From positions 32,561,777 through 32,625,776 of the forward strand of contig CM055093.1 in NCBI GenBank assembly GCA_029204225.1: a stretch of 64,000 nucleotides of DNA, read 5' to 3'. Positions 1 through 14,289 of the stretch are shown here, piece by piece; position 1 is the stretch's first letter; the number at the start of each line of letters is the position of its first letter. Source of the DNA: Diphasiastrum complanatum. Its lineage: Eukaryota; Streptophyta; Lycopodiopsida; Lycopodiales; Lycopodiaceae. The notes under the pieces are model-generated. The model ran no database searches. It saw nothing but the letters and a program-made list of their open reading frames with translations, and was not told the origin of the DNA. The position numbers and the translations under genes are program-made.

Positions 1-3383
<3,383 letters not shown>

Positions 3384-3401
<18 letters not shown>

Positions 3402-4038
3402 TTTCAACATCGATTTACTCGACATCTCAATCAACTCCATTCCATCACATACTCGACATCGACATATCCGACTTACTCAACATCGATGTACTCAACATCT
3501 CACTCCATCAAACTCAACATTGATGTACTCAACATAGACGTACCCGACTAACTCCATCAACAACCCGACTTTGTCAACTTTTCATCAACGCTCAACTAAC
3601 TCGACCTAGCAGACTCACTCCTCATCAGGGAAAAGTCGATCCAAGTATTGTCAGAAGACTTTATGGCAGTTCACATACTTGTACATAGTCTTTACTACAA
3701 GACAACTGTAATCAATTCAGTAGGTAGAAAGCACTGACCTGAAAGACTTGTAAATAAATATCTTTCAACTAGTTATCTTTAAAATATAGTTGATTAAAGA
3801 AGCATTATAATCAACAACTAAAGCTCTAAAATATCTGCGCCTCATTGAATTGTGCTCAGCTTCACACCAATGCACTAACTTTCTGGTTTTTATTAAGAGT
3901 ACATTTTTTCCACTACTGGTTTCTTCTATTAAGCATTACTATTGTGTATTCATCTTGATTATTGCTGGTAACTATTGCACTTCCAATCTACAACTGTCCG
4001 TTGTTCTACTTCTGCTGCTAACCCACGCATTTCCGTCA
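3384..4038 (+). repeat. copia A 5' LTR, 5'-truncated
   Basis: It aligns with 7611-8221 of the 3' LTR, starting from a TA-rich tract. It contains a repeated 'ctcgacatc' type phrase and ends in CA directly before the PBS. About 170 bases present at the start of the 3' LTR are absent here. Confidence 0.85.
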
Positions 4039-4051
4039 TGGTATTAGAGCT
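4039..4051 (+). other. copia A primer-binding site
   Basis: The sequence 'tggtattagagct' follows the LTR end. It differs by one base from the usual plant copia site 'tggtatcagagc', which pairs with initiator tRNA-Met. A second similar string, 'tggtattggagc', lies at 4081-4092. Confidence 0.8.
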
Positions 4052-4226
4052 CATTTTTGATAACCTAACGATTTTCAACATGGTATTGGAGCGGGTGGTT
4101 CAATAATCTGCATTTTTAATGCAGGTTATCAATCTTGTTTCTACCAAGACATTGTTTCAGCAAGTGTGCAGCCAACACTATTCCAATATCGTTGTTTCTA
4201 CCAACGATCTCGCTCTCTACACCAAA

Positions 4227-4790
4227 ATGGATCCATCTTCTAGTTCATCTTTGATCGACAAACTCGATGGAGATAACTACCATCTCTGGAAGTTCAAGAT
4301 AAAGGTAGTTCTACTTGCCAAAGAACTATGGAACATCGTTGATGGCACAGAGGTCTAGCCAGAGGGTGACGTAGCCACAGATATATCTTTATCACCAAAT
4401 GGAGATTGAGAGATGGCAAAGCATTTGTCATGATCACTCTCAATATCGAAGACTCTCAAATCAGCCATATACGAGTTGCTCAGACTGCTAAGGATGCATG
4501 GGACATCCTAGGAAGTCTCTATGAAATCAGAGACGCCACCTTCTAGCTTCATTTGAGAAAAAAATTCTTCACACTGAGAATGTTTGATGCAGATAGTGTT
4601 TTGAGCCATCTCAACACTTTCAAAAATCTTATGGATCAGATGATTGCAACTGGCTCAGTCATTGAAGATTCCGATGTTGCTATGACTCTATTATCGAGTC
4701 TACCTAATGCTTATGAAAATTGGGTCATGGCAATTTCTCCCCAAGAGCATCTCACTCTATCAAGAGTAATCTAGATGCCACTACAAGAGG
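4227..4790 (+). pseudogene. copia A gag remnant
   Basis: It starts with Met-Asp-Pro and a serine run. Then come the copia gag hallmarks DNYHLWKFKIK, 'MRKKFFTLRMF' near 4553 and '[16 protein letters not shown]' near 4690. A stop after VDGTEV at about 4358 and a frame change near 4540 break it. The zinc knuckle and protease expected after it are missing, and the sequence passes into integrase near 4950. The encoded particle protein would not be made intact. Confidence 0.85.
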
Positions 4791-4949
4791 AGATCAGAAG
4801 AAATACATCCTCCGGCTCAGGATCGGATCCTCAAACTCTATATTAAAAAGAAATCAGAAGTTCAAATCCAAGAGATCCACACAGTCAGATTATCCTGACC
4901 CCTCTCCTTGTGAAAGCTATATTATCCATTCATTTTCTGATTCAGTTCA

Positions 4950-5660
4950 TTCTACTAAAGGTTTGCTAGATCTTGTACATAGTGACATTTGTCGCCCTAT
5001 GCAAATTGCTTCCATAGGAGGAGCCCTCTATTTTCTCATATTTATTGATGATTTCTCTCTGAGAACTGTCCTACTTCTTGAAGAACAAATATGAAGCATT
5101 CAAGTTTTTCAAACAATTTGACATCTGCTGAAAATCAGCCCTAGAGGAAGATCAAGACTCTATGCACTGATGGAGGGGGAAAATTCATCTCCACCAAATT
5201 CAAGAAGTTTTGCAAGGCAAACTAAATACATCAATAGTATACAACAAGCTACTCACCTCAGTCCAATGGTGTAGCTAAAAGAAAAAATTGGACACTCATC
5301 AAAAGTGCCAAGAGCATGCTGGCCCATGCCTCTCTTCCAAAGAAATTCTAGGCAGAAACTACAGTCGTCTATCTACAAAATTGATCCATCACAAAGGCCC
5401 TGAATGACAAAACACCTTATGAGGTATGGACATGATCAAAACTATCATTCAAACATATTCGAGTGTTTGAATGCATATCCTACTTTCAGATCCCAACTGA
5501 TCTAAGAAAGATGTTGGACGACACCAGCAGAAAATTGATCTTCATCTGCTATTCCCCAGGTCACAAGGCATACAGGATCTACAATCTGGACACCCAGAAA
5601 GCATTCACCAGTAGAGACATCATTTTTGTCAAAAACCAGTTCTTCGACCACAAGGATTGA
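4950..5660 (+). pseudogene. copia A integrase remnant
   Basis: '[14 protein letters not shown]' and 'FIDDF' mark the start of the integrase core, whose DDE residues are only partly readable. Frame breaks follow near 5095 and 5150. The C-terminal part is clear: 'DLRKMLDDTSRKLIFICYSPGHK' type sequence and then 'SRDIIFVKNQFF', the usual copia end motif (SRDV.F.E). It lies between gag and RT, as expected for copia. Confidence 0.85.
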
Positions 5661-5789
5661 ATTCATATCTTGAGTCAACACCCAGTTCCAAACTTAGGAC
5701 TGATCAACAATGACTCTAACAGTGAGTTACAACCTCAACCAATCAAATCGCATCAGAGGATCGAAGTTCAACCCAGAAGATTGAACCGA

Positions 5790-7380
5790 TCCAGACAACC
5801 TCCATCTCGATTTATGGATGATCCAGTCTGCTACTTTGTATAGGAACCATGCACTATATCAATGGCAATGTTGACTCCTGATGTTGACTAGTGGAAAGTC
5901 GCAATGTAAATAGAAGTCGATTTTCTAATTGAGAATCAAATATGGACTGTAATTGAGCTTCCAAAGGATCGAAATTTGATTCCATGCAAATGGATATTCA
6001 AAGGAAGTATGATGTTGAAAGAAAATTAAATCGATATAAGGTCAGGCTTGTCGCCAAAGGCTTTTCCTAGATTCCAGATCTGGATTATTCGGAGACCTTC
6101 AGCCTTGTCATTAAGCATGCTTCAATTCGACTACTACTCTCCTTTGCAGCTGCAGCCGATCTTGAAGTCCACCAAATGGATGTCCATATTGCTTTCCTCA
6201 ATGGGAGTATCGAAGAGGAAATCTATATGTTGCAGCCAGAGGGATACAAACTGAAGGGTAAGGAGCACCTAGTGTGCAAAATCTACAAGGCTCTGTATGG
6301 TCTAAAATAGTCACCAAGACCCTGGTTTCAGAAAATCAATGCATTTCTAGTCAAGAATGATTTTATTCCAAACTCGGTAGACTCGAATATCTATTTCAAG
6401 TCTATATCGAATTCCTTCATAATCATCACTCTTTATGTAGATGATACATTACTATTTAGTAACATTGTCTTTTGCTATTTACTTTAGGCTCATTAGCTTT
6501 TATCAATCATTATATGGTTATATGGTTACAATTAGTTGGACATTCCTTAGGTTTGTTAGCACAGGAGTACAAAATGACTAATATGACAGCCCATTACTGT
6601 CTCGGAGTCCAGATTCATCAAAATCGATCTAGCAGAAAAAAAATTATATTAATCAACAATGATATCTCACTAATGTGCTGGAAAAGTATGGAATGACCAA
6701 CTGCAAATCGAGCTACTTTCCACTCGACCTTGGTCTAAAATAATCAAAAGAACAATGTCCTCAAACCGAGGTAGAAAAGGAGAAAATGAAGCAATATCCA
6801 TTTCACTCCATCATTGGCTCACTGATGTATGTAATGCTCTGCACTTGACTAGACCTTACATACTCGATCAGTTCACTCAGCCAGTTCCTATAGAATCCAA
6901 GTCCAAACCATTGGAAAGCACTCATGAAGGTCATGAAGTATGTCCAAGCAACAAAACATCTTAGCATCTACTATGGAGACAACTTTTCGAAGAATACACA
7001 GATGCAAATTGGGAAGGAGATATCGACACCAGAAGATCAACTTATGGAACAACCGAAAATAGACCTCAGTAGCATTATCATCAACCGAATCAAATTTCAT
7101 AGGTGCCACAAATACTACCAAGGAGGCAATTTGGCCAAGGAACCTGCTTGCATATATCAACCTTGCTCAGCCACATCCAATGACAATCTATTGTGACAAT
7201 CAAAGCACAATTGCACTATTTCTAAATCCGAGATTTCATTCTCAAAGCAACATATTAAAATCATTTATCACTACCTTAGAAAAAAAGTGCAAAGCAAGGA
7301 AGTGTCATTGGTTTACTACAGGACAGATTTTATGGCAAGAGATTACTTCACAAAAGTTCTATTAAAAGAGCACCATCTCA
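5790..7380 (+). pseudogene. copia A reverse transcriptase-RNase H remnant
   Basis: Visible motifs are 'NQIWTVIELPKDRNLIPCKW', 'VHQMDVHIAFLNGS', 'EEEIYMLQPEGY', 'KALYGLK' and the catalytic 'LYVDDTLLFSN' at about 6430. Stops and frame changes occur throughout. Bases of about 6461-6565 do not fit the RT and look like a replacement. RT then resumes with 'HYCLGVQIHQN'. RNase H is suggested by 'YTDANWEGD' and 'DNQS.IALF.NP' near 7000 and 7190. It cannot encode a working enzyme. Confidence 0.85.
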
Positions 7381-7430
7381 GATTTAATGACATGCTAAAT
7401 CTGAAGATCAAAGTTTTTCAAGATCCACAT

Positions 7431-8221
7431 TAAGGGGGAGTGCTGGATATTTATGCTCAGGTCCAAAATCCATTCAATAATGAGCATCCTGAAAACTTGT
7501 CGAAGTTCGACTCCATTGACTTCATCGACTTTGACTTCTCCCATATATATACTCAACTGAATCCATCAACATCGAAGTCATCGACTTCATCGACTCTGAC
7601 TTCTCTCATGTATATATATATTCAACGTCGACTTACTCGACATCTCAATCAACTCCATTCCATCACATACTCGACACCGACGTATCCGACTTACTTGACA
7701 TCGACGTATCCGAATTGCTTGACATCGACATACTCAACTAGCTCCATCAACTCCATCAATAGCTCGACTTTGTCGACTTTTCATCAATGCTCAACTAACT
7801 TGACTTACCCAACTCACTCGACTCTCTCATCAGGGAAAAGTCGATCCAAGTACTGTCAAAAGACTTTATGGCAGTTCACCTACTTGTACATAGTCTTTAC
7901 TACAAGACGGTTGTAATCAATTAAGTAGGTAGAAAGAACTGACCTGAAAGACTTGTAAATAAATATCTTTAAGTTAATTATCTATAAAGATAGTTAAAGA
8001 ACCATTATAATCAACGACTGAAGCTCTAAAATATCTCTGCCTCACTAAATTGCGCTCTTCATGCCCATGTACTCACTTTCTGATTTTTATTAAGAGTACA
8101 TTTATTTCACTATTGGTTTGTTCTATTGAGCATTACTATTGTGTATTCATCTTGATGTTGCACTTCCAATCTACAACCATCTTTTGTTCTACTTCAGCTA
8201 CTAACCCACGCATTGTCGTCA
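7431..8221 (+). repeat. copia A polypurine tract and 3' LTR
   Basis: The purine run 'aagggggag' at 7432-7440 is followed at 7441 by TGCTGG, and the LTR ends in CA at 8221 (781 bases). These are standard retroelement ends. The LTR holds a serine- and threonine-coding low-complexity stretch with repeated 'tcgac' words. It is followed by a PBS rather than flanking DNA (next entry). Confidence 0.85.
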
Positions 8222-8256
8222 TGGTATCAGAGCTCATTTTTTATAACCTAACGATT
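8222..8256 (+). other. Second copia A PBS and leader stub
   Basis: 'Tggtatcagagctcattttt' and the following bases repeat the leader at 4039-4073. The 3' LTR is therefore followed by the beginning of another copia A internal region, implying an LTR-internal-LTR-internal tandem that was later cut at about 8256. Confidence 0.75.
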
Positions 8257-8257
8257 T

Positions 8258-9035
8258 GCGACAAGCTTCGGTTCCAAATGCCACTCCCAAAAAGGCGCTT
8301 ACAGGAATGAAGCGTAAAATCGACCAATTTTGAATCTTTGGGTGTAGGGCTTATGTACATGTGCCTAAGGAGGAGAGAAGCAAGCTTGATGCCAAGGAAG
8401 TCAAGTGTATCTTTGTTCTTTGTCGGTTATGATGAGAGGACAAAGACATACAGGTGTCTTGATCTTGTGACGAACAAGATTCACATTAGTAAAGATGTTA
8501 TCTTTGATGAGTTGCATAGGTTTGAGGATGAAGACCATGTAGGTGATGACAACATCAAGCAACTTTCCACAATCTTGGAAGAAGAAGACGAAGAAGAGGC
8601 TCCACAGGTTGATGCACACGAAGATGAGGTTCAAGAAGGCGAGTATAAGAGAACACCACCTATCCAAGAGCCTAGGGGAAGGCATTTGCCGATAGGTGCA
8701 ACGAAGGAAAAACCTGTTGGAAGTAAGAGACTTTACTTGGACACTCCTTGGGACACATACTCTCCAAGAAGTATATCACCTAAATCAAAGGTACCCAAAT
8801 GGTACGAAAAGATCATGAAAGATACAAAGCTAAATCAACCTGGATCTAGCACGCAAGGAGAAGTGAGAAGATCAACGTGGGAAAGGAAGCCTCCCGATCA
8901 CTATCATGTGAACTATGCCCTAATGAGTGACATTTTGGAGTGTCGAGAGCCATCGACCTTTGATGAGACAAAGGATTTCAAAGAGTGGCAAAGGGCAATG
9001 GAAGTGGAGATGGAATCAATCCACAAGCATGATAC
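8258..9035 (+). pseudogene. copia integrase C-terminus and RT start, fragment
   Basis: The frame from 8338 reads like the end of copia integrase ('GYDERTKTYRCLDLVTNKIH', then 'ISKDVIFDE'). An acidic linker follows, then the RT entry motif ('RRSTWERKPPDHY' and 'EWQRAMEVEMESIHKHDT'). One stop interrupts the upstream reading near 8325. The final 16 or so residues of the open frame come from a different sequence joined near 9035. This is a different copia family from element A. Confidence 0.85.
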
Positions 9036-10311
9036 ACTTGCATGTCTATCAGATGGATACCACAATCCACACCTAACCTTGTGATCTAAATAGAAGAATT
9101 AACATGGTTCAATATTACATTCTGATCCTTTCCGGCTAGTGATAAGCTTCAAACCGCCCCATGGATCCAAGAGCATTAACTCTAGGGACAAACTTCTATC
9201 AATTAACAGACCCAATGTAATCCATGTATCAAATTCTACTTCTAACATCACAATTGACATCCAAACTGCGGATAACTCAATGGTCACCAAGATATCAGTT
9301 AGGAATTCAACTAAATGAATTCTTCCAGGAAATTGATATCCGGTATTAAGCAATTATTTACTGAGATTAGCAAAATCCTAATTGCGAAATACATTTTTCG
9401 ATCACACTTACTACCACTGATGTCCACTCTTCTTCCTTCCTTAGAATTTTCAGTTCCCTGAAAATCTATTTCATCTAAGGTACTAAGAAGACGTAACAAC
9501 ATTAGTAAATGTTTAAAATGAATTATTGTAGAAAAAAGTCTAAAACAATTTCATTTCTCTCCTATACCTAGGTTGAATAACTGTGTACCAAAAATCATCT
9601 ACTAGTATGAAAAACACTAATAGTCTGACCTTTTGAATATAATTCACATAGGGTTTAATTGAAAATGAAATCAATTTTTTTAATTCCTACAATTTTCCAA
9701 TAAAATCGGGCTGTTTTCTTTTTTATTGACTGGTCTGACATTACTCGATCAATATTGATAAAAACTAACCACACTCAGAATATGAAATTACATGAATGGA
9801 AATCCTACCAATAGGATTTCAGAACTCTTAAATTGTATCCAAATAAGATTCCATTGATCGGATAAAGAATTCTGTCATCATTCATTTTATCTGGCCATTT
9901 CATATTGTTTAATGGTTTTACCTTCAATTTGATGAGTATTTTGCACAAATGTTCACTTGACCCATTTCCAACGATCAATATCATTTAGAAATATATCAAA
10001 CAAGTAACAGATTTCAAACTTTTAACCAAGTTTGAAATTCAACAAAAGAGGAAAAATTCACTTCTAACTTATAATCTGGGGAGAACACATGTTTTCAAAG
10101 TTTAGTCCCTATCAAGCATAGTACCAGAAAAATTAAATTTTCTTGAACCGAGTACCGTTTTGGAAAAGGTAGCTCATGAGGAACGAATATCTTACGCACC
10201 AACTGTTATCTGAAATCCATCGGCTCTCTGCTTCCCTTACACAGAAGAACAGACTTCTAACCAAAGCTATTCTGAACTGCCCCGAATATGAGAACTTACA
10301 TTTACAAACTC
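9036..10311 (-). mobile_element. Family N fragment, inverted
   Basis: The reverse complement of 9036-9120 matches window bases 1-85 with few differences, including 'taatattgaaccatgtta'. The reverse complement near 9690-9720 resembles 58690-58715 ('attttattgg' context). No coding region is seen. The right end abuts a gypsy LTR at 10312. Confidence 0.55.
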
Positions 10312-11029
10312 TATTGGAGGGTTTGTGGATCCCAAGACAACCCTAACCCTAGCTAATAAGTGAGAGAGATTTGGTACCCTGCTCGTGTAAGTCCAATCCG
10401 ATGATCACATAGTTATTTGATAAGTTATAAGTCAATAAAAGTTCTTTAGGCCTTTTTGCGGGACTTTTAATGTCAAAGGGCCTAAATGTCAAGTTAGTGA
10501 ATAAAGTTGGGTTTCCCTCCAATTTGGATGGTTCTCACTCTTTTTTAAGTTTGAATAATTAGGGAGGTAGAAATGGACCAATGGGATTCAGAGGCCAGGG
10601 TCCTCCTCTCTATTATAAAAAGGGACCAACTCGAGTTCCTACACATGTTCATTTCCTCATTTCAATAAAGCAGATTGGTTCTCTTCAGAAATGGATTGAT
10701 GAATGTCCTTGCTCTCTATCACTTTTCTTCCATCTCTCATACTTTATTTGGATTTTGCTAATTGTTGGATCTGATTGTTGTTGGGATTGCATGTTATTAT
10801 ACTTTCTATGAGGGAGAAAGGGAGAGAGAGGAAGAGTATGCTATCTTTGTTGTGGATCTAGGGTTAATGGATGTTAGAGTTAGATTTGGATCTTCCATTC
10901 ATGTTGAAATCTGAACTATATTATCGCTCTCATAGGAACGAATCTATGCGTGACAACTAGCTTCGTCTCTTCGATGCTAGATTGAGTAGATCTTGGATTC
11001 AAGTTAGGCAAGGAAAGAAATCCACTACA
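10312..11029 (+). repeat. gypsy family G 5' LTR
   Basis: A 718-base segment, 'tattggagggtttg...ccactaca', recurs at 60073-60790 with the same length and about 95% identity by eye. It is followed by a tRNA-Asp type PBS, which makes this copy a 5' LTR. A promoter is plausible around 'tctctattataaaaaggg' at 10608-10625, a TATA-like box with a potential transcription start shortly after. The expected first TG reads TA here; minus-strand copies at 20076 and 20744 start with TGTTGG. Confidence 0.9.
10608..10625 (+). promoter_or_regulatory. Putative TATA box of family G LTR
   Basis: 'Tattataaaaaggg' lies mid-LTR and is conserved in the copy at 60373-60385. The position suits an LTR promoter at the U3/R border. 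Activity is inferred only. Confidence 0.45.
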
Positions 11030-11033
11030 ATTT

Positions 11034-11051
11034 TGGCGCCGTTGCCGGGGA
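11034..11051 (+). other. gypsy PBS, tRNA-Asp type
   Basis: 'Tggcgccgttgccgggga' begins four bases after the LTR end. This string is the known primer site complementary to the 3' end of plant tRNA-Asp, used by Tat/Athila-type Ty3/gypsy elements. Confidence 0.93.
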
Positions 11052-12233
11052 GCTACGCCAATTTTTCAGTTTGCAGCATTTTTGTTGGATGGATAGCTTG
11101 CATTAAACATCTTGTCGTGGCATAAATACTGTTAGATCTGCATTTAGGATTAGTTTGGGAGTGATTTTGCTTGATTTGAGTGGATTTGCTTGTTTGAAAT
11201 CTAATCTGATTGTAGAACATGAAAAGCTATTCAAATCACCAATCTTAAGATCCATTTGGATCTGAGATATCAGAAAAAACATTGAAAATTGGTCAAATCT
11301 GCCAGATGTTGGTCAAAAGGAGGCAAAAATCATCATCAGAACTGATAACTTTTTGCCCCTTTTCAAGAAACCTTTGCCGAGTTGCAGACAGCTTCGGTTT
11401 TGATCACAAAACCTTTAATTTGAAGGGCGAATAATCCTTCCCAGCAGATTCCCGAAAACATTAGAAAAATCGTCAGAAAAACACAAAAAAATCACCAACA
11501 CCCTAAAAATACAGAAAAAGAACCTTCGTCCGATTCACTGTGCATAGGTGTGATTCAGATCTATTTACTACCAGGTCGACGAAGATTAATACCAGAAATA
11601 GAAGGTTTTTTCAGAGGATCAGTTGTCATATTGCCATATTTTTGCCAAAAAAGTCATTTTTTTGCAAAAATACTAGTACTCTTGATCCTTCGCCAAGACC
11701 TTTGTCGAGTTTCCAAAACATTCTATTTATAGTAAGATACTATTTCTGAGTTCGGTGAAGATTCTTCTTATCCAGATCATAGAAAATCTTGATTTTTACC
11801 CTCGTCAAACTATAGAAACCGTGTTTTTTTTGTGTCAGAAACCTTCATCGGGTTTACTCTAGCTTTATCTGTGTCAGATCTTGCATCTAAGAGTTTAACA
11901 ATCAGAGAATTTTTTTTCCAAATCAGCACTTCTGAACCTTCGCCAAGCCAATATTCTCCTAGGGAACTTTTGCCAGTACTATATTTAGGTTTTGATTTTC
12001 CAAATCAAGTCTCTGTCAAAATTTGGGTCAAATTTGATATAGTCTTATTTGGATTCTTAGAAATTTTTCATTTTTTGAGAAGTATCGATTCATTGAATTT
12101 TGAATTTTTTTTTTCACGATATAGAAACCAGATTCTTGAAAAGTGAAATAGATCTAGCAGATCTGATCTAAGATAGTTTTGATTGAAAAATCTAGATCCA
12201 ATCTCATTGTCTACGTGATTTGAATTTTTTAAA
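11052..12233 (+). other. gypsy G untranslated leader
   Basis: An AT-rich leader of about 1.2 kb lies between PBS and gag. Phrases such as 'cctttgccgag', 'ccttcgccaag' and 'accttcatcggg' recur at irregular spacing (11360, 11690, 11840, 11940), suggesting an old internal repeat. No believable ORF is present. Confidence 0.7.
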
Positions 12234-12935
12234 ATGGCTGCCCCTAGAGCTGCTCCTGGAGGTGCTCCTCAGAAAGGCAATTCTATCATTGTTAGAAGAG
12301 CACCCCGTTTGGATCTACCCAAATACAATGGGTTAACAGATCTAGTTAGATTTCTTCAGATCTATGCTGAATCCTGTGAAGTCTATGGTGAAATTTTCCC
12401 TCAAGATAAACTTAAGATTTTTCCTACGGCCTTAACAGGCACAACACAAGATTGGTACTATAATCAAGATGGAACTGAGCATACAGATTGAGAGGTTGTT
12501 AAAAGAGTCCTTATCACGCGGTTCAAACCTCGAAAGTTTATGGAAGACCCTTTCCTACTTTAAAGTAACATTAAAATGGGAAAGAGAGAAATGGTTCGAG
12601 ATTATATTGAACGGGTGAAATGCCTTAGATCTGAGTGCAAACCTGAGCTGATTAATGAAAATGCCATGATTATGTGGTTTTTGTCAGGTCTATCTAAATG
12701 AATCAGACGTGAGCTAAAATGCCATAATGAGTATGCATTCTTGCAAAATGCTATGGATGATGCAATTCGAGAGGAGGATGAAGATTCAGATGATGACCTG
12801 AATATCAGCATGTTGCCTTATATAGCAGGGCAGACTACTATGACATTCACCACTATTGCATCAACGAATGCCAACGCTACTGTAGAAATGATGCTCAATG
12901 AGTTTGAGAAACTAGGGAAGAACCAACAGAAATAG
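12234..12935 (+). pseudogene. gypsy G gag, truncated
   Basis: It starts with Met-Ala-Ala-Pro and a proline- and glycine-rich head. 'RLDLPKYNGLTD' and 'TGTTQDWYYNQD' fit the retrotransposon gag capsid domain (the usual 'A..W' core). Stops occur near 12489, 12559 and 12699. The frame ends at 12935, where the next bases belong to an opposite-strand ORF. No zinc knuckle, protease, RT or integrase follows, so pol is deleted. Confidence 0.85.
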
Positions 12936-14289
12936 ATGGATTTCTATTGATTTTCTTATTGATTTTCTTCAACGAATTTGCTTCCTTGGTGGTAGTGTGA
13001 AGTTGTGTTGCGAGGAAACGATTTTGGTCAATCAGCTTGGTGTTGTCTGATTCGAGCAAATCAATTTTCTCATAAGAGTTTTTGAGAGAGTCTTGAAACT
13101 TCCGCTTTGCTTCTATTAAACCCAAGATGTTCTTCTGATTGTGTCAATCAAATTCATATATATCAGCCACTAAATTCTTGGCTTTGCTGGTCATGGATGT
13201 AAAACCACCGGGGCTGGTTATCATGTTCATCATCATCTTCATCAACTGCTCTCGTGTCTTCTACTGCAGCTGCTCGAGCCTTGGCTAAAGTGTCGGATGA
13301 AGTTTCATCATCATCCGAGGCACTTGAATTCTTCTGCTTCTGTGAGGTTGAAGCAGAGACTGGCTTTGTTGATTCAGCAGCAGCAGCTCCATATGTATCC
13401 ATGGCAGTGGTAGCAACTGCATCCGTTTGAGAGGCCACAACATCAATTTCCATAGTAGTTGTAGTTGTTACCTTGATTGCTAGCGCAACAGCTACTGTAG
13501 TGGCTGTGGTAGGAACGGTCAGGAGACTGGAGAGGTCAATTGGTCTTGGAGGCAACAGCCTTCCCATCAGCAATGTTTTCTCCTTATCGCTTAGGACTCC
13601 AAAATGGTTGCATAATCGCAAAACATGCGCTCCTACTCCTTAATTTTTTGGTATTTGACCCACCTCAAAAAGGCTTTGTGTGCAATGATACCAAAGCATA
13701 TAGGATTGCCGGCTAAAGTGTCCAACAAATACCCAAAATTTTGTATCGAGATAGTTGCATCCGCATCTGTCAAAAATATAACTTGATTCGCGTATTTACA
13801 GAACAGCTTGAAGGTGGTATCCTTTATCATTGAGATTTTACACCCCTTCGTGGATACAAAATAGTTGCTCAGGAAATATTTATCTTCGTCCACGACATCT
13901 CTGTTCATAGAAATGACTTTACCATCAAGTGGCAAATCTAGAGTTGTGGCAAATACTTCCTCCAAGACAGTAAATTTTTTTTCTCGCACATGAATTTGAA
14001 AATCAACATCAGATACCGAGTGAATGGTATTCACGAACTCAATACTGACTTCCGAAAAAATGACCGATGGTTTCACTTTCAAGCTTCCCAATCTGCATTG
14101 GTCCAGAAAGGACTGGATTGATGCCAGCCGGATTGTTGCACATGCTTTCCAGTTGATAAAAGAGCTGGATCCAGAAGCCATTCTGTCGAATAAATGACGA
14201 AAGCTCCGCAGATCGCAACATGTCATAATAGAATGCTTGATCACAAAGATAGTGATCGTAAGTAGCAAAAGAAAACATAAAAAACGCAA
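12895..14289 (-). pseudogene. Gypsy-linked extra ORF A, broken
   Basis: Three minus-strand pieces read in order. Residues from 14181 down to 13633 form a globular region with 'KPSVIFSEVSIEFVN' and 'VREKKFTVLEEVFATTLDLP'. Then 13621-13163 is a Thr/Ala-rich and Asp/Glu-rich low-complexity region. Then 13125-12920 is a coiled-coil-like stretch ('DLLESDNTKLIDQNRFLATQ'). A frame change near 13627 and a stop near 13140 break it. The globular part resembles the ORF at 51594-51133 in its FS-x-x-S-x-EF and V-x-E-x-x-A-x-x-L patterns. The layout recalls 'putative plant transposon protein' ORFs found in gypsy elements; that assignment is from memory and tentative. Confidence 0.55.

Larger units (their letters stand above)
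3384..8221 (+). mobile_element. Ty1/copia retrotransposon, decayed (copia A)
   Basis: The order is 5' LTR (truncated), PBS, gag, integrase, reverse transcriptase, RNase H, PPT and 3' LTR, which is the copia order with integrase before RT. Every coding domain carries stops or frameshifts and the protease region is largely missing. The two LTRs share long stretches, such as the phrase starting 'cagggaaaagtcgatccaag' at 3626 and 7831, but differ by many substitutions. No target-site duplication can be tested because the 5' LTR start is lost. The element cannot be autonomous. Confidence 0.88.
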
